From Tannerella sp. (GTDB lineage Bacteria > Bacteroidota > Bacteroidia > Bacteroidales > Tannerellaceae), in contig JAITMM010000237.1 in NCBI GenBank assembly GCA_031277335.1, positions 1 to 64,000 of the forward strand: a stretch of 64,000 nucleotides of DNA. Reading direction: 5' to 3'. This document shows, one piece after another, positions 47,101 through 58,148 of this stretch. The position numbers and the translations under genes were made by a program. How positions within the stretch are numbered: position 1 is the stretch's first letter; every line of letters starts with the position of its first letter. Below the pieces are notes generated by a model. It searched no databases. It worked only from the letters and a program-made list of their open reading frames with translations, and was not told the origin of the DNA.

Positions 47101-50100
47101 CCGGAGATAACGCGCTCGCTATTGTCGCGTATCCTTCAATGATTCGAGCAACTGTTTTCCAAAATACTTAAAACGCAACTGGAACGGGACAGGATGGAGG
47201 CTGACGAAGCTGCCAATCGCTTTACGCTTGAACTGATGGACAGGAAAGTGAAATTGGAGATTGATTTAAATGATCTTAAAGGCAAAGGCAGAGGGATTAT
47301 GTATCAGGCTAAGAAATCATTGGACAAGGCTTATGTGATGCTGGAAAAACTGCGCTCCGGAGAGTTGAAAAAGGAGAAAATAGCAAGAGCCAGCGGCAGG
47401 GCTAATCCGACGGATACGGCACGCCGCAAAGTGATGGTTACGGATATAATGAAAACCATTGAAGATTGAAGGACACTCGGTCGGGAAGATGGTACTAACG
47501 GGATGATTGTCCTTGCTTTTGAAGGCGCCATAGAAGAACTGAACGATGTTATCAGCCGTCTCGAAGAAATAGCCCGGAATTATGAAAACGAAATAGACCC
47601 GCAAGTGATGAACGAAATTGCGGGTATATTGAGGGATATGTATCAGTATGTCAATTACTACAAGGATTTAATCAGGGATATGAACGACTATATCGCTACG
47701 ACGGAATTTGACGATCCGGAAACAAAGCAGGATTTGGAAAATGTCAGGGACAATCTCCTCATTATGACAAACAGCGTCGAATCGAAATACAACAATATGG
47801 GAAAGCCGCTTTTCAAGCAGTTTATCAAGCCTTATCTTGCAGAGATGGCGAGACAACAAAACATGAATGACGATAAGTTGGAGGCATACATGGAAAAGAT
47901 ATTGACAACCGCAGAACGGGACGAGAGTTTCTATGGCACGATGTGTACGGCAATGGCAAATTCCCGGAACGATATTCTGCGCATATTCGATTTGCCTGTC
48001 AAGCAGATGAAAGACAAGGCGCGGATGGAAATAGAAAATATCATGCACCGGCTGGCAAAAGCGCAGCAGGACTTGGAAGAAGCGGGAGAAAATACCGGTT
48101 TTCTTGCGGAACGGGACAAGAACGGTTTGCGTACAGGACGCCATATTCAAAGAGTTGATACCAAACGATATAATGATGATCTGACAAAATACGGGACGTC
48201 TCTTATAAATGGAAAAAAGACTTATGAAGAACGGCAGGAACTTGAAAACGGGTGAATTGCGGAACATACAGACGAGAATGGAGAACCGCGTACCGATTTA
48301 TATGCAACCGAAGAATATAAAAGACTGAGTGCAGCGCAAAAGGCATATTACGACGCATGAGTGGAAGTGAAGGACAAGATGGATTCCTACCTGCCGGACA
48401 GTCGCATTCTGAAAGGCTGGGATGATAAAAATAAGCGTATGCAAAAAGGCTTTTTACCTCAAAAGAGAAAGAGCAAATACGAACGGTTAAAAGGAAATCC
48501 GCTTCGGAACATGAAGGAAAATATTCGGGAAGATTTCAGTTTTATGGAGGATGAGGATCAATACGGCGACGCCAGCGGAATAGAAGATTTTGCCGGACAG
48601 GAATATCATTTGTTGCCCGTTTATTACAACAGCAGGCTTGGAAGGAACAAGGACGGTAAAGTTGTTCCGGAACTGATAGAGCAGAATTTGTCCGAAGACT
48701 ACACGACCATGCTGATGGAATATGCGAACATGGCTGTGATGTACAACAAGATGGGCATGATAAACAATCTGATGGAACTGGGCGGCAACCTTGTCAGGAA
48801 TATCAGGGTAAATGTTCGGTGAGGAAACAGGAATATTTCGGAAAGACTTTCGGAACTGGGGCAGTCGGCTATCCGTAACCTAACCAAAAATGATGATACC
48901 AATATCAATAGGAAGTATCAGCATTTCCTACGGATGCAGGTTTACGGGAAAATGATAAAGCAGGAGACTATTGGTAAATTCAATCTGACCAAGAGCGGAG
49001 ACTTGCTGATGAAATATACGGCTTTGAATACTTTTGCACTCAACTTCCTGGGTGGCAGCGCGAATATTCTCATGGGTCGCGTGCAGCAACGTATCGAAGG
49101 TTTTTCCGGCAAGTATTTTACAAACAAGAATCTATATAACGCTTCCTATCAGTACAAGAAGTTTCTGGCTGACTTTATGAAGGAGACAGCATCGCGTCGT
49201 CCCCATACGTTTGCCGGTTTATTGATGCGTAAGTTTGACGTAATGCAGAATTTTGGCGAACAGGCGCGCATGACGGAAATGAATAGGCGTGGTGCATGGC
49301 GATTGCTGAACAGCCGCAATCTTTTCTTCCTGAATACGATGGGCGAACATTTTCTCTATACACGCACGTTTCTTGCATACGCGGATACCATCAAACTAAC
49401 GCTGAACGGTAATCCAATCAAACTTGTAGATGCTTTCGAGATGAAAAAGATAAACGGTATTGAAGAACTGGCGATTAAGAAAGGGGTCAAGAATGAGGAC
49501 GGGAGCGATTTCACGGACGCCAATATCAACGATATTTCCCGTACCGCCGCGGACATCAACCAGAAACTGAACGGTATCTATAACCGGGATGACGTGGCTG
49601 CCGCACAGTATTATGTGCTTGGACGCATGACGGCTATGTTTCGCAAGTGGATACCGACTGCGCTGCAACGTCGGTTTGGAAAGGAACATTACAATTATAT
49701 TACCAATGAAGTAGAAAAGGGATTTTACAACAGTTTCTTCAATGACTTTATCTGGCAGAGTATCAGGGATATGAAGAACGGACAGTTTAGACTTGCATCT
49801 GCATGGAGCAGGTTGGACGACAATACGAAAGCAGGCGTCCGGGCGGCTCTTGCGGAGATGGGTATCTGGGCGTTTGCAGGGTTGTTAATGCCGGTTATCT
49901 TTGGGGCTTTGGGATGGGATGACGATGATGACAATGATTCCTGAATAAGGAATTATGTTGTCTATCTGTCCACGCGACTGACCAACGAAATTGGCGTAAT
50001 GATGCCACTGGGTTTTCTAAGGGGAGATTCGATGTATTCGGAATTGAAGAATATAAGACAGTCTGCCATGGCGCCAATCAGTTACATGGATAAATTAGTT

Positions 50101-50262
50101 AAAATATTCTCTATCGGAGACTGGTCTAAGGAGTATGTGCAGGGCACGTGGAAAGGTTGGAACAAAGGGGTTGTGAATACTATCAAGGCTATGCCTTATG
50201 TCAATCCTATCAAGAGGGCTATGGATCCGGAACAGGCAGCGTCGTTCTATCGGGCGTATTAA
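44116..50262 (+). CDS. Giant virion polyprotein with two zincin motifs (12 TGA codons)
   Basis: 2048 residues with no TAA or TAG. Zincin motifs are W-LHEMTHFTF at residues about 169-177 (the TGA at 44617 is the Trp) and YMHEFVHAEL at 526-533. Residues about 270-400 and 630-790 are low-complexity. The last 1200 residues are helical: GVGVGTLERFEEFIGGAAIT, then AFNLIR-like segments, and KWIPTALQRRFG with membrane-like GIWAFAGLLMPVIFGALGW near the C-terminus. Twelve TGA codons lie at 44200, 44617, 45886, 46135, 46213, 46369, 47140, 47467, 48253, 48358, 48820 and 49942. Such giants in crAss-like phages are ejected virion proteins or polyvalent proteins. Function inferred. Confidence 0.7.
44924..45205 (+). 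CDS. Nested small protein 1 inside the giant gene
   Basis: 93 residues in the +1 frame of the giant gene, from ATGGAAATGG to TAG. It contains NELWKKMEKELERPLTEAEI and YPKQYPEDYKEY. Two further nested genes (46016, 46271) are related. All lack TGA and end in TAG, and the giant-frame translation here is low-complexity, so these look like true genes. Function unknown. Confidence 0.55.
   Translation: MEMVKRCTWINGKQRLEAVPRKMIIIRNELWKKMEKELERPLTEAEIDDLEKQAWELYPKQYPEDYKEYQEGKRNSKPEVPWREQLAAIFNED
45307..45345 (+). repeat. C/G-rich palindromic repeat inside the giant gene
   Basis: CCTCTCCCCCTACCCCTCTC then CACAAGAGAGGGGAG, in frame (DLSPYPSPQERGAV). Confidence 0.8.
46016..46267 (+). CDS. Nested small protein 2 inside the giant gene
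   Basis: 83 residues in the same +1 frame (METVGIWVSYKEGDHYYMRI, then PKKEMEIGTELQREHRPQTD and YKERYPEEAIPYYEE). It is homologous to nested proteins 1 and 3 and ends in TAG 3 bases before the start of number 3. Confidence 0.55.
   Translation: METVGIWVSYKEGDHYYMRIPKKEMEIGTELQREHRPQTDEELNMIMQKAQEIYKERYPEEAIPYYEERERRNKLLSRMSNRQ
46271..46483 (+). CDS. Nested small protein 3 inside the giant gene
   Basis: 70 residues, tandem to number 2 (METVNTTVSFMNGERYWITL, PKKQDEITRRLMGEKLPETD, FYKEQYPEEASSFYK). The strong match to number 2 across two-thirds of the length argues for selection on this frame. Confidence 0.55.
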   Translation: METVNTTVSFMNGERYWITLPKKQDEITRRLMGEKLPETDEALSSIMKEELRFYKEQYPEEASSFYKNRA

Positions 50263-50356
50263 TTTTAGTTTGTAGTTTGTAGTGTGTAGAGTTTAGAGTT
50301 TAGTGGAAAGGCGAAGGCTTAGGCGAGAGGCTAAGAATTTTGAACTTATTTCTGAA

Positions 50357-50411
50357 AATATTACAGCGATTGTAATGATGGTACGGGATTAGCGGGGTTG
50401 GCGTAACTTTG
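50357..50411 (+). promoter_or_regulatory. Candidate late promoter before the scaffold and capsid genes
   Basis: AATATTAC-N6-TGTAATGAT (50357-50379) and -7 box TAACTTTG (50404-50411), the same layout and distances as at 36253. The intervening bases differ, so this is a conserved signal, not a duplicated block. The rest of the 300-base gap is modular repeat. Confidence 0.65.
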
Positions 50412-50571
50412 CAGCCCGGAAGAGGTTTATTTAATTGACAATGGACAATTAGGCGGAGACTTAGGCAAAGAGTATGGAGTTTAGTGGATAATTAACAACT
50501 AAACAATTAAACGACTTAACGGCTAAACAATTAAAGACGATTAAACAATAATAAAGATAGGAGATTGGGAT

Positions 50572-51786
50572 ATGGACGAATTTGACGACAATTTCGGTAT
50601 CAGTATAGTTACCGAAGGAGGCGAACCGAATAACGATTCGGCGCCGGTAGAAAAGGAAAAGGATAATTTTTCGGTATTGATGGATACTTCTTCCTGAAAA
50701 ATGGAGGATGAGACGGAACAGCCGGAAGAGAAAGAGGAAACAGGGTCGGATAGCGATGAGACGGAAGATAGTCCGGACGCTTCGGAAAGTGCAGAGAATG
50801 CAGTATCTACGGAGCAGGACGATAAAAAAACTCAGGAGAAAGTAGCTAACACACAGGGTGAAGATAAAGGCGAACAATCTCCTAAAACAAATTTATATTC
50901 TTCCATCGCCAAAGCCCTCAAGGAGGACGATATTTTCACCCTGGAAGACCTTGATACTGAAAAAATACAGAGCGCGGACGATTTTGCAGATACTTTTAAC
51001 CGTGAGATTGAAAAGAAGGTGCAGGAGCGTTTTGACGAGACGCAGAAGAAGATTTACGAGGCTATGAATGCCGGAATGACCGGCGATAGCATCCGTGAGT
51101 TTGAAGGCATGATCAATCAGTTGAATGCCATTAGCGATGAAACTCTTGCAGGTGAAGACTCACAGGCTGAAAAATTGAGAACGGATTTGATTTTTACGTA
51201 TTTTTACACCAAGGGATTTGACCAGGCAAAGGCGCAAAAAATGACCCGCAAAAGTATAGACGCGGGAACGGATGTGGAAGACGCCAGGGATGCGCTCGAA
51301 GAACTCAAAACACATTACCGTGGCGAATATGACAGGAAGATTGAGGAGACACGCAAGGCTACGGAAGATAGACGCGCAAGAGAGCGCGACATGAGCAAAA
51401 ATATAGAAAAGAAAATTTTGGAAACGGAAGAGCCTGTAAAAGGCGTTAAACTGACGGCTACGGAACGGAAGGCTGTACTGTCCCAATTCAAGGATTATGT
51501 GGATAAGACGGACGGGAAGGAAAACAGCGTTCCGCTGAATGCAATTGGCAAATACGCAAAGGAGAATCCGATAGACTTTCAATATAACCTGAATATCCTG
51601 TATTATCTGACTAATGGATTCAAAGATTTGTCAAAGGTTTTATCGAAGGAGAAGGCGAATGTTAAGAAGAGTGCGCTGTCGGACTTGGAACGTATCATAC
51701 GGAATCCGGCTTCGGGTAATGGTGCGGAACTCGACTTTGGCAATGACAGGTCTGCGGAATCGAAGTATAACGTTGTATTCGATTAG
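50572..51786 (+). CDS. Scaffold-like protein (TGA=Trp)
   Basis: 404 residues. The N-terminal third is highly acidic and disordered (EEKEETGSDSDETEDSPDAS). The rest is helical with Glu/Lys repeats, as in phage scaffolding proteins. TGA at 50695 reads as Trp (TSS-W-KMED). It directly precedes the capsid gene with a Shine-Dalgarno-like AGGAG before the ATG. The scaffolding role is inferred from position and composition. Confidence 0.65.
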
Positions 51787-51983
51787 GCGGAAGGCTAAGG
51801 CAAAGGCGAAAGGTGAAAGGCGAAGTGTTTAGTGTTTAGAGTGTAGAGTTCAATTGAACTTGGCACATTAAACTTTAAACTTTGAACATCGAACCTTGAA
51901 TTTTTAATTCGTAATTGTCAATTATTCTGTTGTTTCCAAAGTGTTAAGTTATTGATTTTGAACCCAATTAAAATATATTGAAA

Positions 51984-54642
51984 ATGAGTTTAGGAAAATT
52001 TCAAATGCGGGACGCAACGTCCTGAAAAGGTTTGACCACGTCGAACCACTTGAATGCTGTTTACAGGACAAGTCCACAGCAAGCAACACAGACTTATATC
52101 CGTCTGTTGGAACATAACTATGGCAGGAGTATGGAGAGTTTCCTGATGAGATTCCCCATCAAATACTTTGAAAACGATGAGGACATGGTGTGAAAACTGA
52201 TCGGCAGCGCCAGAAAAAACATACCTTTATATGAAGCGCGGGACTGCGACGGTAACGTTATTGGCGTAAACGATATGGCAGGAATAAACACGGAACCGTT
52301 CTATCTTGTATTTCAGGAAGATTACTTTGCGGACGGCAATTGGCTCGTAGGAGAATTGAATGAGGAATATCTGCTTATTGTTAAGGATGATCCAAAAATT
52401 GAAGGTTCGCTTTACGTCTATCAGGTAGAATTGGCAGGCGGTAACGTTAGCGGTATGCCGGGTAGTGAATTGCAACCGGGCAAGAGATTCTCGGATGAAT
52501 ATTCGGCAGTCGAGAAAGATTTATCAAGAAAAGTTGGCGATAGAATGGAATGTCGCCTCGCAGCGTAATCTGCGATAAATAAACTGGGCAAAAACGGTGG
52601 AGTTCAAAAAGAGTTTTGATAATACCGTGCTAACTTGCCACTAACGATGGCAAGTAGTGTAGAGAGTAGAACATGAGGATAAGATAGTAAAAGATGAAAG
52701 GATATATCTATAAAATTACCAATAAGGTAAATGGAACGTCCTATATAGGACAAACAAGATATACAGTAGAATTTCGATGGAAACAGCATTGATTTAAAAA
52801 AGATGACAATACTAAATTCCATAATGCCATAAAATATTACGGCGTCGAGAATTTCACTGTGGAAACATTAGAAGAATGTAATGTTGATGATTTGGACAGC
52901 AGAGAGATTTTCTATATTGCTAAATACAATACTTTTGAAAAAGGGTATAATTTAACAATAGGAGGAGGAGGAAAACGCAAGATAATTTCAGACAGTCAGT
53001 ATGAAGAAATAGAAGGTTTGTATTTATCAGGTTTTACAACCTATAAAATCGCTGCTTTATTTAGAGTTGATAAGGCAACAATAACCAAGATATTAAAAGT
53101 CATGGGGGTTAAGATGCGCAGCGATAAAATACAAATGAATCATCAAGAATTTCTGGAACTGGTTAGTGATTATAAAAGTGGCTATTCATTAAGAGAATTA
53201 GCCAAAAGATATGATTGCTCTGCACCCGGATTAAAAGAATACTTAAAAAGAAAAGGTGTTGATATTCAAGAAAAGTATTCAATTCTGGAAGATGAAGAAT
53301 CTCAACAGGCTCTAATAAAAGATTATTTGGATAAAGATGTAATGACAAAAGACATTTTTGAAAAATATCATGTAAGTTGAGCAACATTCTATAAAATTCT
53401 TTCATTGCATGGTATAAGTAAAAGTCATAGAAAACATTTTAAACTTACCGAAAAAGAATGTTTGGAAGCAATATCATTATTCAATTCAGGAATGATGATA
53501 CCCAATATAGCAAGAAGGTTTAAGGTTGATAAAACGACCATATATTCAATGTTTAAAAGATACCATGTTAACTATCTGACAGTATAATTGTTCCAAGAGT
53601 GTCCACTCCCTATTATTAAGTTAAGGGAGAAAATGTACTCCAAAACACTTCGTAAGAAGTTCGCAGGATAAAGAGCCTGCGATGAAAAGTTTAGATTCGA
53701 TTTAGTGCACCTATCACTATGCGTAACGAATTTTCGCGCATTCGTCTGCAACACAAAGTTCCGGGCAGGATGCTGAATCGCAGAGTTGAATGCGGAATCC
53801 CCTGTAAGGATCCGAAAACGAATCAGGTAAAAGTAGAGACGCTGTGGATGTATCACGTCGAATGGGTTTTTGAACAGCAATTTTCGCAGGACAAGAACTA
53901 TTGTTTGATGTATGCACGTTCCAATAGAAGTTCCAATGGGGAAGTGAGAAACTACGGTAAATCGGGTAATATCCTTTCTACCGGTAGCGGTATCCGCGAA
54001 CAGATGTCGGTAGGTCATGTTACCTACTATAATCAGTTCAGTTTGAAGATGTTGGAGAACGCCTTGTTTGAATTGAGCACGGGAGTGCTGGGATATAACA
54101 TGCGTAATTTCGTTCTGGAAACGGGCGAACGCGGAGCTGCGAAGTTCAGCGAAGAAGCGCTGAAAACTACTTCCGGATGGCAGTCGAATATTTGGATGGA
54201 TGCTGAACGCCTGGGTATGGTAGGCAAGACAACTTCCGAACTGTCGAGCAACGCTTTAAAAGCGGGCTTCCAGTTTACGGAGTTTCTGTTTGCCAATAAC
54301 ATTCGCGTTACCATTAAGGTGAATCCGTTCTATGATGATGTGGTGAGAAATAAACTCATCCATCCGGTCTTCGGAGGGCCTGCGGAATCTTACCGCTACG
54401 ATATTTACTATATCGGAAACACGGACGAACCGAACATTCAATTGTGCAAGATCAACGGTATGGAAGAGCAAAGAGGTTTCCAAGCCGGGCCATTTGGCAA
54501 TCCGTTCACGGGCGAAGCGAACACGAATTTTGCTTCCTTTGACGAGGATGCGGCTGTAATCCATAAGATGGCTACGTTGGGTGCTATTGTGCTTGACCCG
54601 CTGCGGACGATGAGCTTTATTCCTTCGGTGTTGGCGGCTTAG
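51984..54642 (+). CDS. Major capsid protein, interrupted by a group I intron (TGA=Trp)
   Basis: 501 residues after removal of the intron 52542-53694 (exon 1 51984-52541, exon 2 53695-54642). The junction reads LSRKVGD/IRFSAPITMRNEF, joining in frame. It is typical of crAss-like capsid proteins (HKVPGRMLNRRVE, VTYYNQFSLKMLENALFEL, QSNIWMDAERL). TGA codons lie at 52023 (ATS-W-KGL) and 52191 (DMV-W-KLIG). Forms the icosahedral shell. The unspliced frame would stop 9 codons into the intron. Confidence 0.88.
52542..53694 (+). other. Group I intron (td-like) in the capsid gene
   Basis: The 5' splice site follows T52541. P1 pairs exon GGCGAT with GTCGCC (52551-52556), ending in the required U-G pair. 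P10 pairs GAAT before that site with exon 2 ATTC (53695-53698). The 3' splice follows G53694. P4/Q elements AAAACGGTGG and AATACCGTGCTAAC match phage T4 td. Hairpins CTTGCCA/TGGCAAG and CGCAGG/CCTGCG lie on either side of the endonuclease gene. Confidence 0.85.
52694..53587 (+). CDS. GIY-YIG homing endonuclease with three HTH motifs (TGA=Trp)
   Basis: 297 residues inside the intron. The GIY-YIG core is GYIYKITNKVNGTSYIGQT, with the catalytic Arg in FRWKQH and Glu in DLDSREIFYI. Three HTH modules follow (TYKIAALFRVDKATITKIL; SLRELAKRYDCSAPGLKEY; IPNIARRFKVDKTTIYSMF). TGA at 52790 (KQH-W-FKK) and 53378 (HVS-W-ATF) is read as Trp, so the enzyme was adapted to the recoded phage. Confidence 0.85.
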
Positions 54643-54722
54643 AATTTAAAGGCTTAGGCAAGAGGCTAAGGCGAAGGCGAAAGTTTGGAGTTTAAGGTTC
54701 AAAGTTCGTCATTCGTAATTGT

Positions 54723-54764
54723 AAAGGGGTTAGGGATTCTAACCGGTTTCTGACCCCTTTTTTT
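54723..54764 (+). terminator. Intrinsic terminator after the capsid gene
   Basis: AAAGGGGT and ACCCCTTT pair, followed by a T-run; an inner hairpin is also possible. It would stop or attenuate the capsid transcript. Confidence 0.8.
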
Positions 54765-54887
54765 AAATTGATAATTGATAATTGATAATTGACAATTGAC
54801 AGTTAAGAATTAAGAGTTTTTGAACTGAACGATTAAACGAATTAACAACTAAACGGTTAAACAATAATAAAAATAGGAGATTGGAGT

Positions 54888-55820
54888 ATGGAAGAGAAAG
54901 AAGGGACGGCAAGAGGGTCGTCCAAAAAAGAAACATTGACAGAGGGATTGAATCGCTTGGCGAGCAGAAAACTTATATCGTGTCTTACAGACAAGGTTAT
55001 TTATGTTCGATGGATCCCCAAAGAGGGCGGTATCATAACAGATCCCAAGCATGTGCTGGCAGGCGGTATGGCGCCAACGGCAAAGCGTACTTATACGGTA
55101 CCGATGCTGAAAAGCGGTACATATGCGAATCCGCTTACCAACGAGGAGAAAGCCTTTTTGGAAGCGTATATGGGATTGGAGCCTAACGCGCTCTCGGTGT
55201 ATAAAAAGGATGATAACTACTGGGATAACAGACAGGTGGAACTTGGGAAGGGGACAACGACCCTGCATCTGTCAGACCCGAATGATTACATCCGTTACAA
55301 AATCCTGTTGATGAACAAGGATTTTATCGCTCCGGACGAGATTACGTTGAAGAACGCACGCAAGGCTACGTATCAGTATGTTATCACCGGAAACAATGAG
55401 GACGACGTAACTGAAAGTCTTGACAAGAAAAGTAGGGCATACAAGAAATATGCAGACTTGAAGAATGAGATTGAAAAACTGGCTCTGATCGTGGAAGAAA
55501 CAACGGGGCGTTCGGTAGCGAAACTGAAAAAGGAAACGATCTACAGGGAAGTGGAGAAGGCAATAGATAATCATCTTGATGCGTTTCTCAAGTATGCCGA
55601 AGACTTGTATTTGGATACGAAACTGTTGCTGTATCGCTCACTTGATATTGGTACGGTACGCAGAAAGGGAACTTACTTCTATTTGACGGATGGTATGCGT
55701 CCGCTTTGCACCGGTAATCAGGAACCGACATTGCAGTCGGCTTGCGAGATGCTGAACAATCCGCGGTACCAGGAGATTAAGTTTACGCTTGAGGCGAAAT
55801 TGAACAATACGAATCAGTAG
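54888..55820 (+). CDS. Unknown structural protein downstream of MCP
   Basis: 310 residues, helical with a basic N-terminus (ARGSSKKETLTEGLNRLASR). The position straight after the capsid gene and the terminator is that of a crAss-like head or connector protein. No in-frame TGA. Shine-Dalgarno-like AGGAGATTGG precedes the start, as for the scaffold gene. Function unknown. Confidence 0.6.
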   Translation: MEEKEGTARGSSKKETLTEGLNRLASRKLISCLTDKVIYVRWIPKEGGIITDPKHVLAGGMAPTAKRTYTVPMLKSGTYANPLTNEEKAFLEAYMGLEPNALSVYKKDDNYWDNRQVELGKGTTTLHLSDPNDYIRYKILLMNKDFIAPDEITLKNARKATYQYVITGNNEDDVTESLDKKSRAYKKYADLKNEIEKLALIVEETTGRSVAKLKKETIYREVEKAIDNHLDAFLKYAEDLYLDTKLLLYRSLDIGTVRRKGTYFYLTDGMRPLCTGNQEPTLQSACEMLNNPRYQEIKFTLEAKLNNTNQ

Positions 55821-55973
55821 TGTGCAGTGTTTAGAGTGTAGAGTGTAGTTATTTAATTGACAATTGACAATTGATAATGGACAATGAATTTTGAACCTTG
55901 AACTTTGAATATTGAACTTTAAACAATTAAACGACTAAACGATTAAACAATTGAACGACTAAACAATTTAGGC

Positions 55974-56741
55974 ATGAGTAATTCTGAATTTGAGAATGGA
56001 TTTAACATATTGTATAACAACATCCTGTCGGGACAGTCGCCGGGGATTAATTCTTACGAGAAATCGTTCTTTCTGACAAAAGCACAGGAGGAGATTGTCA
56101 AGAATTATTTTAATCCCTTGGGCAACAAGTATCAGGATGGGGTTGAAGGTTCCCCGAAAAGGAACATTGATTTTTCATCCATTATCAGGGAACGTTCAAT
56201 AACCGGCTCTTTTATCCCGTTCGGAAGGATATATGATAACATGCTTGTTTATGAACTCCCGGAAGATTACTTTTTGGAGTTGTCGTTGCGATTGCGAAGC
56301 GTCCCTCAACAGGGTCAGCAACTCTTGCACAGGGTGATAAAAAATGTAACGTCCATGGAGATGGACAGATTGCAGTCAAAACCTTATAGGGAGCCATTTC
56401 GCGCACAGGCTTGAAAGGTTCATACGCTTGCCTATAACGGCAAGGATAGCGAGTTTAACATTGTAATTAACAAGAATGACGTTGCTATAACGTGGCTGCT
56501 TGACGTGCGTTACGTGAAACGCCTAAAACCGATTATACTCGAAGATTTGAGTATCACGGAAAACGAGTTTGGATTATCGGCGGGAACGCTTACGATAGAG
56601 GGCGAATCACAGGCTATGGCTTGCGAATTGGACAGTCAGATTCATCAGGAGGTATTGAACAGGGCGGTCGAATTGGCTGCGCTTTCGATGACGAATGATA
56701 AACTGGCGCCGATGTTGCAGGTTAATGCGAGGAGTGAATAA
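55974..56741 (+). CDS. Ring/tail-connector type protein 2 (TGA=Trp)
   Basis: 255 residues. SYEKSFFLTKAQEEIVK and RLKPIILEDL mark it as the paralogue of the protein at 41683. TGA at 56412 is Trp (RAQA-W-KVHTLAYNG). Probably one of the portal-proximal ring proteins of the crAss-like tail. Confidence 0.65.
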
Positions 56742-56922
56742 GGCTGAGGCGAAAGGCGAGAGGCAAAGTGTGTAGTGTTTAGAGTTTAATTGACAATGAA
56801 CATGAAACCTTGAACATTGAACTTTAAAATTTTAACGACTAAACGGTTAAACGATTAAACAATGAAAGTAAACATTTTTTTTGTAGATATATTTTTAGTA
56901 TTCATTTAATATTTAAGAGATT

Positions 56923-57966
56923 ATGGCAGCATTTTCACAAGATCAATTCCGGCAGTTTTATGCCGTATTAAAATTTAACAACACGGATCCCAAGGTAGAT
57001 ACCTGGGTTACGGCGGGAGACGCCGGTTTTGGCAAAAACGCAACCAACACGCAGTTCTGGCTTAACTATGCCAGTCCGAATGGCGTTTGGGAACCCAATG
57101 CTACGGGTTCGAGAGTACAGGTTACGAGGGGAGACATCATCCACAAGGACAGAATTGTTTATGCGAAGATGTCCACGGCGGGAGACCGTCCCCTGCAACG
57201 CATGGAGGTGGTATTGAATCCTACTTTGAACAGCGGTGCGCCGATTATAGGACAGGACTATTTGCTGAATTTCGTATTCACCAATCTGAATATCGGTGGC
57301 CCGGAAAATCAGTATTTCAAGACGGGCGCTTCTTACAGGGCAAGAACGGGAGACACGGCTGCCATCGTTTATAACGAACTGGCTGACAGTGCGAAGAGAA
57401 ATTTCTCTCGCGAGAGTTATCCCTATGTTCATGTCTATACGGATACGTGGGATCCGTGGACTACGCCGAAACCGGCTACTTCGACTTCTACCAAGATCAT
57501 CGTTGAAGAGGTATTGCAACCTTATGCCCGTGGCAAACGTTCCGGCAATCAGGTGCCGTTCTCCATGGTCGCGGCTCCCGTTATTGACAACGGCAGTTAT
57601 GTAGCGTGGGGTAACATCACGAATACTACGGCTACGAATGCGAAATATTCGCCTTCGGGACGTATCGTGGCTGATATGGAATGGTTCTATCTTGGACAAA
57701 GGGCTGAACAGTTCCGGTTTGACGGATATAACAATTTCGAGACTGTTTATCTTACCGATCCTACTGCGTCTTACGATTCATTGGACATAGAATTCTATTG
57801 AGCAGGAAACAATGAAGATATTCAAAAGTCCACGCGCTGGCTTTCCATTTTTGTTCCGCGTATTCCGGCTACTGCGCCTGCTACGGGTCTTGTCAAGAAT
57901 CCGATACTGGATAGTTTGGCGGGACAATTGACGGGGGTTACGGTGTTGGATAACAGGAAGCCGTAG
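56923..57966 (+). CDS. Unknown structural protein (TGA=Trp)
   Basis: 347 residues, beta-rich, with many Asn, Thr and Tyr (FWLNYASPNGVWEPNATGSR). The TGA at 57799 joins two parts (IEFY-W-AGNNEDIQ). Reads like a decoration, tail or sheath-type protein; no domain can be named. It ends in TAG before a clear terminator. Confidence 0.6.
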
Positions 57967-58000
57967 TCAATTGACAATGGACAATTGATAATGGATAATT

Positions 58001-58054
58001 AAAGGGTGATGGCATTCTTGGCAGGTTTGCCATTGGTCATCATCCTTTTTTTTA
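58001..58054 (+). terminator. Intrinsic terminator
   Basis: GGTGATG and CATCATCC arms around a loop with TGGCA/TGCCA, followed by eight T residues. Confidence 0.8.
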
Positions 58055-58148
58055 GAGGGTAAAATTTAGAGTTTAGAGGCGATAGGCATTAGGCGAAAGG
58101 CTAACGCCTAAACAACTAAACAATTAAACAGTTAAACAATTATAGGAC

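Noticed and set aside
56968-57699. 243-aa minus-strand ORF inside the structural gene at 56923
   Set aside because: A shadow of a well-supported plus-strand gene in a one-directional operon.
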